NCBI RefSeq assembly: GCF_001672915.1
Contig: NZ_LZKR01000077.1
Span: 22,119 to 86,118, forward strand
DNA length: 64,000 nt
Direction of reading: 5' to 3'
From: Mycobacterium sp. 1245805.9
Lineage (GTDB): Bacteria; Actinomycetota; Actinomycetes; Mycobacteriales; Mycobacteriaceae
Shown here: positions 7,769-16,505 of the stretch, piece after piece
How positions within the stretch are numbered: position 1 is the stretch's first letter
How the letters are laid out: each line of letters opens with the position of its first letter
The notes under the pieces: generated by a model
What the model saw: only the letters and a program-made list of their open reading frames with translations
The model's database searches: none
What the model was told of the DNA's origin: nothing
Position numbers and translations under genes: made by a program

Positions 7769-8860
7769 GTGATCGAACACGCTGACGGAACCCGCACCCC
7801 GCTGATCGACGCGAGCGTGCACATCTTCTTTCCGTCCAACAAGGACCTGCGCTCGTTCCTGCGGGAGCCCTTCAAGAGCCGCGGTTTTCCCGACTACGAG
7901 ATGGACTGGTACGGCGCGCCGGGCGGCGAATACGCGCCGAACACCCAGGGCCCGGACCGCCAGTATCCGGGTTCGGATCCGGAATTTGTTGGTAGCGAGC
8001 TGTTTTCGAAGCGCGGCGTCGACGTGGCGATCCTGCATCCGATGGGACGCGGCATCATGCCCGACCGTCACCTGGGCACCGCGCTGCACGCCGCCCACAA
8101 CGAGATGATGGTGTCGCGCTGGCTGGATTCCGCCGAGTTCGGCGAGCGTTTCCGCGGCACCATCCGCGTCAACCCCGACGACATCGCCGGCGCCCTGCGC
8201 GAAATCGAGAAGTGGCGCGCCCACCCGCGCGTCGTCCAGATCGGCATCCCGCTGCAATCCCGCGAGTTGTACGGCAAGCCGCAGTTCTGGCCGCTGTGGG
8301 AGGCCGCCGCCGACGCGGGGCTCCCGGTCGCCGTGCACATCGAGACGGGCGAGGGCATCGGCTTCCCGCCGACGCCGTCCGGACACACCCTGACCTACGA
8401 GCAGTACGTCAGCTTCATGGCGCTGAACTACCTGTATCACCTGATGAACATGATCGCCGAGGGTGTTTTCGAGCGCTTCTCGAACCTGAAGTTCGTCTGG
8501 GCCGACGGCGCCGCGGACTTCCTCACGCCGTTCATCTGGCGCATGGACACCTTCGGCCGGCCCCACCTGGAACAGACGCCCTGGGCGCCGCGAATTCCGA
8601 GCGATTACATCCCCGGCCACGTGTATTTCGTGCAGGGCAGCCTCGACGGTCCGCCCGATGCCGAGTTCGCCGGCGAATGGTTCGGCTTCACCGGCAAGGA
8701 AGACATGGTGATGTTCGGCTCGAGCTACCCGCACTGGCAGAGCAACGACGTCGGCAGGGTGCCGGCATCGCTGTCCGCCGAACAGCGCGACAAGCTGTGC
8801 TGGCGCAACGCGGCCAACTTGTACGGGATCGACATTTCGGTCGACCTGGCAGCGGGCTAG
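7769..8860 (+). CDS. Amidohydrolase-2 family metallo-hydrolase or decarboxylase
   Basis: 363 residues. TIM-barrel landmarks of PF04909 are present: an N-terminal IDASVH, GLPVAVHIETG in the middle and a late FGSSYPHW. Start GTG 7769 is preferred because GAGGGA stands eight bases before it. The longer frame from TTG 7685 has no such site and would add residues unlike the family. The family includes ACMSD-type decarboxylases and lactone or amide hydrolases. It is followed by a paralogue at 8898, a Rieske protein and a hydrolase in one operon. Confidence 0.85.
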   Translation: MIEHADGTRTPLIDASVHIFFPSNKDLRSFLREPFKSRGFPDYEMDWYGAPGGEYAPNTQGPDRQYPGSDPEFVGSELFSKRGVDVAILHPMGRGIMPDRHLGTALHAAHNEMMVSRWLDSAEFGERFRGTIRVNPDDIAGALREIEKWRAHPRVVQIGIPLQSRELYGKPQFWPLWEAAADAGLPVAVHIETGEGIGFPPTPSGHTLTYEQYVSFMALNYLYHLMNMIAEGVFERFSNLKFVWADGAADFLTPFIWRMDTFGRPHLEQTPWAPRIPSDYIPGHVYFVQGSLDGPPDAEFAGEWFGFTGKEDMVMFGSSYPHWQSNDVGRVPASLSAEQRDKLCWRNAANLYGIDISVDLAAG

Positions 8861-8897
8861 TCGCAGAATTAGGACAAGGGAGACGGAGGAGACAAAG

Positions 8898-10043
8898 ATG
8901 ACGCTGACTCACATACACGAACGGGTTCCCGCCGCCGAGCGTATAGCCGTCCGGTGCGTCGACTCCGATGTCCACCCGGTGCCGAAGCGCGGCGAGCTCA
9001 CCCAGTACATCCCGGAGCCGTGGCGCAGCAAGTTCTTCCTGGACCACAAGGTCGGCGAGCTGATCTACTACGACGCTCCCGACTACGCGCACACCTTCGC
9101 GATGCGCGCCGACGCCTTTCCGCCCGACGGCGAGTTCGCCTGCAGCGACCCGGACATGGCGTTCCGGCAACTGATCATGCAAGCGGGCTCGGACATCGCG
9201 ATCCTGGAGCCCGGCGGGCGCACACCGCGGTTGGCCGAGGCGCACCAGGCGTTCTCGACGGCGCTCAATCACTGGCAGGCGAACCACTGGCTCGACAGCC
9301 ACAACAACTGGCACGAGCGCTGGCGGGGTTCGATCTGCGCGGCGATCGAGGATCCCGAGGGGGCGGCGCGCGAGATCGAGACGTGGGCCGGCCATCCGTA
9401 CATGGCGCAGATCCTGATCAAGGCCGAGCCGCGGCCGTCATGGGGCCACCCAAGGTACAACCCGATCTGGGAGGCCGCCACCAAGCACGACATCACCGTG
9501 AGCTGCCACCTGTCGCGCAGCAACTACGAGATGCTGCCGACGCCGCCGGTGGGTTTGCCGAGCTACAACCACGATTTCATGGTGACCTACTCGCTGCTGG
9601 CCGCCAACCAGGTGATGAGCCTGATCTTCGACGGCGTCTTCGACCGATTCCCCACGCTGCGCATCGTGTTCGTCGAGCACGCATTCAGTTGGATCCTGCC
9701 GCTGATGTGGCGGATGGACCGGCTCTATGAGGCCCGCAAGTCGCGGGTGGACATCAAGCGCAAGCCGTCGGACTACGTCAAGGAGCACATCAAGTTCACC
9801 ACCCAGCCGCTGGACTACCCGGAAGACAAGACCGAGCTGACCCGCGCCCTGGAGTGGATGGAGTGCGACAAGATCTTGCTGTTCTCCTCCGACTACCCGC
9901 ACTGGACGTTCGATGACCCGCGCTGGTTGGTCAAGCACCTGCCAAAGGCGGCGCGGGACGCGGTGATGTTCAAGAACGGGATCGCGACGTACCACCTTCC
10001 GGAGACGGTGCCGGTCCTCGAGGGCCAGACCCGGGTGTACTGA
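8898..10043 (+). CDS. Amidohydrolase-2 family protein
   Basis: 381 residues, start ATG 8898 behind GGAGGAGACAAAG. It has the D-x-H signature (DSDVHP), a central TVSCHLSRSN segment and the C-terminal FSSDYPHWTFDDP, which supplies a metal-binding Asp in PF04909 proteins. A paralogue of the gene just upstream and of those at 26801 and 43524. Adjacent paralogues may form a heteromeric enzyme. The operon continues into a Rieske protein one base after the stop codon, which points to joint action on an oxygenated substrate. Confidence 0.88.
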   Translation: MTLTHIHERVPAAERIAVRCVDSDVHPVPKRGELTQYIPEPWRSKFFLDHKVGELIYYDAPDYAHTFAMRADAFPPDGEFACSDPDMAFRQLIMQAGSDIAILEPGGRTPRLAEAHQAFSTALNHWQANHWLDSHNNWHERWRGSICAAIEDPEGAAREIETWAGHPYMAQILIKAEPRPSWGHPRYNPIWEAATKHDITVSCHLSRSNYEMLPTPPVGLPSYNHDFMVTYSLLAANQVMSLIFDGVFDRFPTLRIVFVEHAFSWILPLMWRMDRLYEARKSRVDIKRKPSDYVKEHIKFTTQPLDYPEDKTELTRALEWMECDKILLFSSDYPHWTFDDPRWLVKHLPKAARDAVMFKNGIATYHLPETVPVLEGQTRVY

Positions 10044-10044
10044 G

Positions 10045-10458
10045 TTGGCGGCAGAACAAGAAGGGGCAACCAGCAGGCCGCCCCAGCCCCGCCTCGCGCA
10101 GGGCCGCGAACACATCGTGGCGACGGTGGACGAAATCCCGCCCGGCAGCCACAAACTGGTGCCCATCGGGCGACACGGCGTCGGCGTCTACAACGTCAAC
10201 GGCTCCTTCTACGCCATCGCGAATTACTGCCCGCACCAGGGCGGTCCGCTGTGCTCGGGGCGCGCGCGAGGACGCACGATCGTCGACGAGACCGCTGCTG
10301 GCGACGCGGTCATGGTGCGGGACCTGGAGTTCATCTACTGCCCCTGGCATCAATGGGGTTTCGAGCTTGCGACCGGCACGACCGCGGTCAAGCCGGAGTG
10401 GAGCATCCGCACCTACCCGGTGCGAGTCGTCGGCAACGACGTTCTGGTGATGGCGTGA
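10045..10458 (+). CDS. Rieske 2Fe-2S protein
   Basis: 137 residues. Box 1 is CPHQGGPLC and box 2 is CPWHQWGF, together giving the two Cys and two His ligands of a Rieske cluster. The size matches small Rieske ferredoxins or nitrite-reductase small-subunit-like proteins rather than an oxygenase. Start is TTG 10045, one base after the previous stop, in frame with the whole domain. It may shuttle electrons to an oxygenase. No oxygenase alpha subunit lies in this operon, but one lies at 28919. Confidence 0.9.
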   Translation: MAAEQEGATSRPPQPRLAQGREHIVATVDEIPPGSHKLVPIGRHGVGVYNVNGSFYAIANYCPHQGGPLCSGRARGRTIVDETAAGDAVMVRDLEFIYCPWHQWGFELATGTTAVKPEWSIRTYPVRVVGNDVLVMA

Positions 10459-10469
10459 CGGGAGCATCT

Positions 10470-11336
10470 GTGTCGACATTCGAGGTGAATGGCGGGAACG
10501 TCGTCTACGAAATCCTCGGTGATACCGGAGATCTCATTGCCCTGACGCCGGGGGGCCGGTTCAGCAAGGAGATCGAGGGCCTGCGTCCACTGGCCGACGC
10601 GTTGGCCGCCGGCGGCTATCGGGTGCTGCTGTGGGACCGGCCCAACTGCGGGGCCTCGGATGTGCAGTTCTACGGCCAAAGCGAGTCGCACATGCGCGCC
10701 GAGACGCTGCACAAGCTGGTGACGGGTTTGGGCTTCGAGCGCTGCATCCTCGCCGGAGGCTCCGGCGGCGCAAGGGATTCCATGCTGACGACAATGCTCT
10801 ACCCAGAGATGGTCACCAAACTCGTGGTGTGGAACATCGTCGGCGGCATCTACGGCACGTTCGTGCTGGGCTCCTTCTACATCATCCCGAGCATTCTCGC
10901 GGTGCGCGGCACCGGAATGGACGGCGTGATGAAGGTGCAGGAATGGCGCGAGCGCATCGAGCAGAACCCCGCCAACAAGCAGCGGTTCCTCGACTTCGAC
11001 TCCGACGAGTTTCTCAAGGTCATGCTGCGCTGGCTGAATGCGTTCGTCTCCAAGCCCGGGCAGACGATTCCCGGGGTCGAGGACGAGATGTTCGATCGAA
11101 TCAAGGTCCCCACGTTGATCATTCGCGGCGGCGAGAACGACATGGATCACCCCAAACGGACGTCGCTGGAGGTCAGCTGCCTGATCAAAGGCTCCAAGCT
11201 GATCGACCCACCCTGGCCGGAGGACGCCTGGGAGCGGGCATCCGAAGACCGCGCGGCGGGCAGGGTGTCGCACTTCAACATGTTCGACACCTGGGTCCAG
11301 GCCGCCCCGGCGATCCTCGAATTCTTGGGCTCCTGA
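10470..11336 (+). CDS. Alpha/beta hydrolase
   Basis: 288 residues from GTG 10470, which has GGGAG six bases upstream. An alternative GTG at 10455 overlaps the Rieske stop (GTGA). The nucleophile elbow reads GGSGGARDS with Ser as nucleophile, in line with the GxSxG rule. LLWDRPNCGAS is the preceding strand-helix segment and TLIIRGGENDMDHP holds the likely acid. The C-terminal His is in SHFNMFD. Last gene of the plus-strand operon from 7769. It converges with the next gene five bases after its stop. Confidence 0.85.
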   Translation: MSTFEVNGGNVVYEILGDTGDLIALTPGGRFSKEIEGLRPLADALAAGGYRVLLWDRPNCGASDVQFYGQSESHMRAETLHKLVTGLGFERCILAGGSGGARDSMLTTMLYPEMVTKLVVWNIVGGIYGTFVLGSFYIIPSILAVRGTGMDGVMKVQEWRERIEQNPANKQRFLDFDSDEFLKVMLRWLNAFVSKPGQTIPGVEDEMFDRIKVPTLIIRGGENDMDHPKRTSLEVSCLIKGSKLIDPPWPEDAWERASEDRAAGRVSHFNMFDTWVQAAPAILEFLGS

Positions 11337-11341
11337 TGCGA

Positions 11342-11824
11342 TTACACGGTGCGAATGCGAACCTCGCAGTTGAGCGACGCCTCGAGTGCGGTGTGTATCC
11401 GGCTTTCCGGAACGCGCTCCAGGTCGGCCTCGCGCAGGGTCACCTGGACGATGTCGAAACCGTCGTCGCCGGGCACGCGGACGATCTCGCCGGTGAGCCC
11501 GAAACCGGACAACACACCGTGCGCGTCGTCGTCGGTTCCCCGGCTGATGAACGTCACCACGCCGACCACCGGCGCGGCGTCAAAATCACCAAAAGCTCTG
11601 CGGCACAACTCAAGCCCGACGCGCTTGACGGCGTCGGCGTCGTCGCCTGCAATCAGAATCTCCACCTCGCGACGGCCGGACGGCATGGCCGCCAGGTTGT
11701 TCTCGACGACCGCCAAGCCCAGCTCGCCGGCAAGCCCGAGGAGTGCGGTCATGCCGTGTCCTAACTGTTCAGCCGTGAGGACACCGGAAGGATCCACGTT
11801 GACGCGCACAACCGCGGTTCGCAT
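11342..11824 (-). CDS. Conserved hypothetical protein
   Basis: 160 residues, soluble, with alternating beta and alpha segments (MRTAVVRVNVDPSG, REVEILIAGDDADAVKRVG, ESRIHTALEASLNCEVRIRTV). The pattern suggests a ferredoxin-like alpha/beta domain. No catalytic motif is recognised. It is transcribed divergently from the NuoF-like gene (starts 11824 and 11856), so the two share a 31-base promoter region and may be co-regulated. Confidence 0.65.
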   Translation of the reverse strand: MRTAVVRVNVDPSGVLTAEQLGHGMTALLGLAGELGLAVVENNLAAMPSGRREVEILIAGDDADAVKRVGLELCRRAFGDFDAAPVVGVVTFISRGTDDDAHGVLSGFGLTGEIVRVPGDDGFDIVQVTLREADLERVPESRIHTALEASLNCEVRIRTV

Positions 11825-11855
11825 GTGCGCCAGACTAACGATGTGGAGCTAGGCG

Positions 11856-13136
11856 ATGGGTATCACGGTCACCACCTGGCCCGGTTGCCCGTCGCGGCTG
11901 CTGGGGGATCAACCCGGCCAAGGGAGCGAAAACTACCAGGCCTACCTCGAATTCGGCGGTTATCGTCCGCTCGCCGACCCCGACGACCTGCTCGGCGAAG
12001 TCGAACGCAGCGGGCTGCAGGGCCGGGGCGGCGCGGCCTTTCCGATGGCAGTGAAACTGCGCGCCGTGCGCGACAACGGGCGCGCGGCGGGTGGCTCGGT
12101 CGTCGTCGCCAACGGCGAGGAGGGCGAACCGGCCTCGATCAAGGATCGATGGCTGCTGCGGCACCGGCCGCACCTGGTCCTCGACGGGCTGCGGCTGGCC
12201 GCGGCGATCGTGGGCGCCGACAGCGCCTACGTCTACCTGTCCGACGCGGAAGCGGCCCGCAGTGTCCAGGCGGCGCTCACGGAGCACACGCCCGGCGACG
12301 TCGCGATCGAGGTGGTCAACGTCGCCCCGGGATACATCGCCGGCGAGGAGACCGCGGTGACCCGCGCGATCAACGGCGGACCGGTCAAGCCAACGGACAA
12401 GCCGCCGCGGCCATTTCAGCAGGGCGTCGGCGGGCGGCCCACCCTGGTGAGCAACGTGGAGACCCTGGCCAACCTGCCCTACCTGCAGCGCCATGGCTCC
12501 GGGGAGTTCCGCTCGCTGGGCACGCCGTCCTCCCCCGGAACCTTCCTGGTGACCCTGACCGGCGGCGGTCGGCCGCCGGGCCTCTACGAGGTTCCGCATG
12601 GGCTGCCGTTCGCCGATCTGCTTGCCCTGCATGGTATTTCGCCGGATCGGGTCCAAGGCGCGTTGCTGGGTGGCTACTTCGCCGGGCTGCTGAACCGCAG
12701 CGTGCTGGACGCCACCTTGGACCACGAGACGTTCCGTGGCCTCGGCAGCGGGCTGGGCTGCGGTGCGATCGCGGTGATCGCCGACGACTGCCCGGTGGCG
12801 GTCGCCGCGTCGGTGCTGGCCTACTTCGATCGCGAGAACGCGGGCCAATGCGGCTCCTGCTTCAACGGCACCGCCGCGATGGCCGCCGTCGCCGCGGCGC
12901 TCCGCGACGGCGCCGCCGCCCCCGAAGACGTGGACCGGCTGCGCCACTGGTCGGTGACGCTGCGCGGCCGCGGGGCCTGCGCCACGCTGGACGCGGCGAC
13001 GAACGTGGCCGCCAGCATGCTCGACCAGTTCCCCCAGGCGGTGGCCCAGCATCTCGACAACGCCTGTGAACCGTGCCGCGCCAACGCCTTTAGCGCCGGG
13101 CGGCCCTATGAGGTGGAGGCGGTGATCTACGCGTGA
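11856..13136 (+). CDS. NuoF-like FMN/NADH oxidoreductase (stand-alone)
   Basis: 426 residues, close to NuoF length. GRGGAAFP near residue 55 and NGEEGEPASIKDR are the FMN and NADH site motifs of complex I 51-kDa subunits. The iron-sulphur region reads ENAGQCGSCFNG (residues 327-338). Compared with the canonical ESCGWCTPC, the first Cys is Ala329, leaving Cys332, Cys335 and a later Cys in RGACATL. No other complex I gene is present. The stop overlaps the start of a ferredoxin (GTGA), so it probably passes electrons from NADH to that ferredoxin, and perhaps to the P450s. Confidence 0.85.
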   Translation: MGITVTTWPGCPSRLLGDQPGQGSENYQAYLEFGGYRPLADPDDLLGEVERSGLQGRGGAAFPMAVKLRAVRDNGRAAGGSVVVANGEEGEPASIKDRWLLRHRPHLVLDGLRLAAAIVGADSAYVYLSDAEAARSVQAALTEHTPGDVAIEVVNVAPGYIAGEETAVTRAINGGPVKPTDKPPRPFQQGVGGRPTLVSNVETLANLPYLQRHGSGEFRSLGTPSSPGTFLVTLTGGGRPPGLYEVPHGLPFADLLALHGISPDRVQGALLGGYFAGLLNRSVLDATLDHETFRGLGSGLGCGAIAVIADDCPVAVAASVLAYFDRENAGQCGSCFNGTAAMAAVAAALRDGAAAPEDVDRLRHWSVTLRGRGACATLDAATNVAASMLDQFPQAVAQHLDNACEPCRANAFSAGRPYEVEAVIYA

Positions 13137-13441
13137 GCGAGGGCATGAGAATCCACCTGGACCGCACCCTCTGTGACGGCTTCGGCATCTGCGCCAAGCA
13201 CGCGCCCGCATACTTCTCGCTCGACGACTGGGGATACGCGTGCCTGATCGGCGACGGCACCGTGCCCGAGGCCGACCGCGACGCGGTCATGCGTGCCCTG
13301 ATGGACTGCCCGGTGCACGCCATCATGGAAATGGACGAACGCCGACCGGACGTCGTGCCGCCGCCGCCGAGCACCGACGCGGACCCGGCCGCGCACGTCA
13401 ACACCGAAGCTAACGAAGCCGAATGGGGCTTCACGCGTTGA
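13133..13441 (+). CDS. 3Fe-4S type ferredoxin
   Basis: 102 residues. Cys14, Cys20 (C-x5-C) and Cys59 (CPVHAI) are the three ligands of a mycobacterial P450-type 3Fe-4S ferredoxin. The fold's 60-odd residues are followed by an unusual Pro/Asp/Glu-rich tail of about 35 residues. GTG 13133 overlaps the NuoF-like stop; ATG 13145 is an alternative. Direct fusion-like coupling to a flavoprotein suggests the pair forms one NADH-dependent electron supply chain. Confidence 0.88.
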   Translation: MSEGMRIHLDRTLCDGFGICAKHAPAYFSLDDWGYACLIGDGTVPEADRDAVMRALMDCPVHAIMEMDERRPDVVPPPPSTDADPAAHVNTEANEAEWGFTR

Positions 13442-13521
13442 TGGGACGCCTGGTTATGGCCGCGTCGAACGCATAAGCTGAAGCCGTCCAAGGTCGGGAT
13501 GGTTCCCTTTGGGAGGCCTCC

Positions 13522-13839
13522 ATGAGGTGGTTTGGTCGTCGTCTGGCCGCTCTTGTCGCGGTCCCGTTCGTGTCAATGGCCGCTGCGGTCGCGACGCCGG
13601 CAGTCAGCTGGGCGGACTGCGACCGCAACATGTCATGGAATACGGCGACCGGGGTGTGCGGTCCGCCACCAGCGCCGCCGGCCTGGTACACGCCTCCGCC
13701 GCCGTACGCGCCGTCGTTCGCGCCGCTGAATGTGCCGCCGCCCCCGCCAAAGCCGTGGTGGGCACCGGAGGCGCCGGTGTGGAGTAACGGCTTTCAGCGT
13801 TGGGGCGTCGTCTTGGGCACCCTCTGGGTGCCAGTCTGA
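13522..13839 (+). CDS. Small secreted Pro-rich protein
   Basis: 105 residues behind GGGAGGCC. The N-terminus is a Sec signal peptide (RRLAALVAVPFVSMAAAVATPAVSWA, cleavage likely after SWA). The mature part has two cysteines (ADCDR and GVCGP) that could pair, then a Pro/Trp-rich stretch (PPPAPPAWYTPPPPY). Such proteins are common on mycobacterial surfaces, with unknown roles. It has its own short upstream region and no obvious partner. Confidence 0.8.
   Translation: MRWFGRRLAALVAVPFVSMAAAVATPAVSWADCDRNMSWNTATGVCGPPPAPPAWYTPPPPYAPSFAPLNVPPPPPKPWWAPEAPVWSNGFQRWGVVLGTLWVPV
13816..13832 (+). terminator. Stem-loop at the end of the secreted protein gene
   Basis: GGCACCC at 13816-13822 pairs perfectly with GGGTGCC at 13826-13832 around a three-base loop, ending four bases before the stop codon. 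There is no T-tract, as is usual for mycobacterial terminators, so the assignment is tentative. Confidence 0.3.
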
Positions 13840-13890
13840 CGGCTGCCCATCTCGGGGACTCCCCACACGGCGGCGTCCTGCCTGCGGGGT

Positions 13891-13905
13891 GATAACGTAA
13901 TTCTC
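13891..13905. promoter_or_regulatory. Weak copy of the GAGAAT-N3-ATTCTC site
   Basis: GATAAC-GTA-ATTCTC keeps the right half-site in full and four of six bases of the left one. It lies 61 bases before the GTG of the DUF35-thiolase fusion. Confidence 0.3.
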
Positions 13906-13965
13906 CGATTCGTATAACGGGCCTACCGCGTTTTTGGCGGACCGTTTCGACTTCCCGGAGGTGAC

Positions 13966-15621
13966 GTGTCAGCCGCACCCGGACGACCGCTGCCCCTCCT
14001 CACGCAGGACAACGAGTTCTTTTGGACGTCGGGCGCCGACGGCACGCTGCGGCTGCAGGAATGCCACAGCTGCAATGCGCTGATCCATCCGCCCGCGCCG
14101 GTGTGCCGGTACTGCCGGTCCCGGGACGTGGGCGTGCGGGACCTCTCCGGCAGGGCGACGCTCGCGGGGTTCACGATCAACGAGCGGTTCAGCCTGCCGG
14201 GGCTGGCCGCGCCCTACGTTGTCGCCCAGGTGGCGATCGCCGAGGACCCGCGCGTGCGGCTGACCACCAACATCGTCGAGTGCGATTTCGAACGCCTGGA
14301 GCTCGGTCAACAGGTAGAGGTGGTCTTCGAGCAGGTCGAGGACGTGTGGTTTCCGCTGTTTCGGCCGGTTCCCGATGCCGAACCCGCAGCCCTGCCGTCC
14401 GACGAGATCGCGCCCGAACGCTTCGGCGAACACGTGCAACCCATGCTGACTCCGGAGAAGTTCGAGGACAAGGTCGCGCTCACCGGCATCGGCATGTCGC
14501 CGATCGGCCGCCGCTTGATGCAGCTGCCGCTGTCGCTGACCGTTCAGGCGTGCGAGGCGGCCATCGCCGATGCCGGGCTGACGTATGCCGACATCGACGG
14601 CCTGTCCACCTACCCCGGCGCGTTGACCGTCGCTGGCATGGGGGAGGGCGGCGTCACCGCCCTCGAGGCCGCGCTGGGTATTCGGCCGGTGTGGCACAAC
14701 GGCGCCATGGAGACGTTCGGCCCGGGTGGTTCGGTGATCGCCGCGATGCTCGCCGTGGCCTGCGGCCTGGCCCGGCACGTGCTGTGCTTCCGGACGCTGT
14801 GGGAAGCCACCCACGGCGAGCTGATGAAGCAGGGCAAGATCGCGCCCTCGATGGGCCGGATGTCGGGTTGGCAGATGCCATTCGGCGCCACCTCGGCCGC
14901 ACACACGCTGGCGATGAACGCTCAGCGGCACTTCCATCGTTACGGCACAACGAAAGAGACGCTGGGCTGGATTGCCCTGAACCAGCGCGCCAACGCCGAA
15001 CTCAACCCGACCGCCATCTACCGCACCCCGATGACGATGGACGACTACCTGGGCGCGCGGCCCATCACCACGCCGTTCGGGCTCTACGACTGCGACGTGC
15101 CGTGCGACGGCGCGATCGCCGTCATCGTCTCGGCCGTCGACGCGGCCCGCGACCTGGCCAAGCCGCCCGTGCTGGTGGAGGCCGTCGGAACCCAGATCGT
15201 CGAGCGACTCGATTGGGACCAAAGCACTTTGACGCACGAGCCACAGGTGCTGGGCCAGGCGGCGCATGTGTGGACCCGTACCTCGTTGCGGCCCAACGAT
15301 GTCGACGTCGCCGAACTCTACGACGGGTTTTCCTTCAACTGCCTGTCCTGGATCGAGGCGCTGGGATTCTGCGGCATCGGTGAGGCCAAGGAATTCCTGG
15401 ACGGCGGCAAGAACATTGCGCGCGACGGACAATTGCCGCTCAACACCCACGGCGGCCAACTGTCGCACGGCCGCACCCACGGCATGGGCCTGCTGCACGA
15501 AGCGGTCAGCCAACTGCGCGGCGAGGCCGGCGACCGGCAGGTGACCGACGCCCGCGTCGGCGTGGTCAGCAGCGGTGGCCTCACCCCCAGCGGCGTGCTC
15601 CTGTTGCGGGCGGACACATGA
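13966..15621 (+). CDS. DUF35 (OB-fold/Zn-ribbon) fused to a thiolase-fold lipid-transfer type protein
   Basis: 551 residues in two modules. Residues 1-150 form a rubredoxin-like Zn ribbon (Cys33, Cys36, Cys47, Cys50) and an OB-fold, the acyl-CoA-binding DUF35 unit. From about 168 (KVALTGIG) runs a thiolase fold. At the usual nucleophile-Cys position the sequence is GPGGS near residues 252-256 with no Cys, and the late motif is THGGQLSHGRTHG. This is the pattern of Ltp2-type proteins, which with a DUF35 partner cleave steroid side-chain beta-hydroxyacyl-CoAs by retro-aldol reaction. I infer an aldolase rather than a thiolase. Start is GTG 13966. The stop overlaps the next gene. Confidence 0.87.
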   Translation: MSAAPGRPLPLLTQDNEFFWTSGADGTLRLQECHSCNALIHPPAPVCRYCRSRDVGVRDLSGRATLAGFTINERFSLPGLAAPYVVAQVAIAEDPRVRLTTNIVECDFERLELGQQVEVVFEQVEDVWFPLFRPVPDAEPAALPSDEIAPERFGEHVQPMLTPEKFEDKVALTGIGMSPIGRRLMQLPLSLTVQACEAAIADAGLTYADIDGLSTYPGALTVAGMGEGGVTALEAALGIRPVWHNGAMETFGPGGSVIAAMLAVACGLARHVLCFRTLWEATHGELMKQGKIAPSMGRMSGWQMPFGATSAAHTLAMNAQRHFHRYGTTKETLGWIALNQRANAELNPTAIYRTPMTMDDYLGARPITTPFGLYDCDVPCDGAIAVIVSAVDAARDLAKPPVLVEAVGTQIVERLDWDQSTLTHEPQVLGQAAHVWTRTSLRPNDVDVAELYDGFSFNCLSWIEALGFCGIGEAKEFLDGGKNIARDGQLPLNTHGGQLSHGRTHGMGLLHEAVSQLRGEAGDRQVTDARVGVVSSGGLTPSGVLLLRADT

Positions 15622-16505
15622 CCGTCCGTCCCCGGCTGGTCATCGTCGACGGGGTGCCGATGTCGGCCCTGGTCGCCGAGGCCGAAGCGCCCAAGGCCGT
15701 GATCGTCGCCATCCACGGCGGGGGCACCACCGCGCTGTATTTCGACTGCCCCGGCCACCCGCCGTATTCGTTGTTGCGCACCGGCGCAGCGAACGGATTC
15801 ACCGTCGTCGCCCTCGACCGGCCCGGCTATGGCAGTTCCGCTCCGTATCCCGACGCGATGATCACCGGCGAACAACGAGTCGACCTTGCGTACGGGGCGG
15901 TGGAGCGCATCCTCGGCGAACGACCGCGCGGCGCGGGCGTATTCGTGTGGGGCCATTCCGGCGGCTGCGAGCTGACGATGCGAATGGCCGCCGACGCGCG
16001 CGGTGCCGACCTGCTCGGCATCGAACTGGCCGGCACCGGTCGGCACTACCACCCCGCGGCCAAGGAAATACTGAAAACCGCTACCCGTGAACGCCGCCCG
16101 CCGGGCATGCGGGACCTGCTGTGGAGCCCGGCGGAGCTGTATCCGCCCGAGGTCCTCGGCGGCGCAACGGTTTCCCCCACGGCCCCGGCCTACGAGGACC
16201 AAATGGTGTCCGATTGGGCGCGGCAGACCTTCCCGCAGCTGGCGCCCGCCGTGCGCGTCCCCGTGCACTTCAGCATCGCCGAGCACGAAAAGGTCTGGCA
16301 GGCCGACGACGCGGCGGTGACCCAGATCAGTGCGCTGTTCTCCGCGGCGCCGCGGTTCGTGGTGCATCGTCAACCCGACGCCGGGCACAACATCAGCCTC
16401 GGCCATACCGCCCCCGACTACCACGCGAAAGTGCTTGCGTTCGTGGCGGAATGCGCGGACGAGCGGTCAACGGATGCGGAAGCCGACGATTTGGAGGCCG
16501 GTTGA
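15618..16505 (+). CDS. Alpha/beta hydrolase
   Basis: 295 residues. The ATG overlaps the stop of the DUF35-thiolase gene (ATGA). The oxyanion segment is IHGGGTTALYF and the nucleophile elbow is WGHSGGCEL. The C-terminal DAGHNIS provides the His. Its stop overlaps the start of the next dehydrogenase. A thioesterase or ester-hydrolase role after the aldolase-like step is plausible but unproven. Confidence 0.87.
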   Translation: MTVRPRLVIVDGVPMSALVAEAEAPKAVIVAIHGGGTTALYFDCPGHPPYSLLRTGAANGFTVVALDRPGYGSSAPYPDAMITGEQRVDLAYGAVERILGERPRGAGVFVWGHSGGCELTMRMAADARGADLLGIELAGTGRHYHPAAKEILKTATRERRPPGMRDLLWSPAELYPPEVLGGATVSPTAPAYEDQMVSDWARQTFPQLAPAVRVPVHFSIAEHEKVWQADDAAVTQISALFSAAPRFVVHRQPDAGHNISLGHTAPDYHAKVLAFVAECADERSTDAEADDLEAG

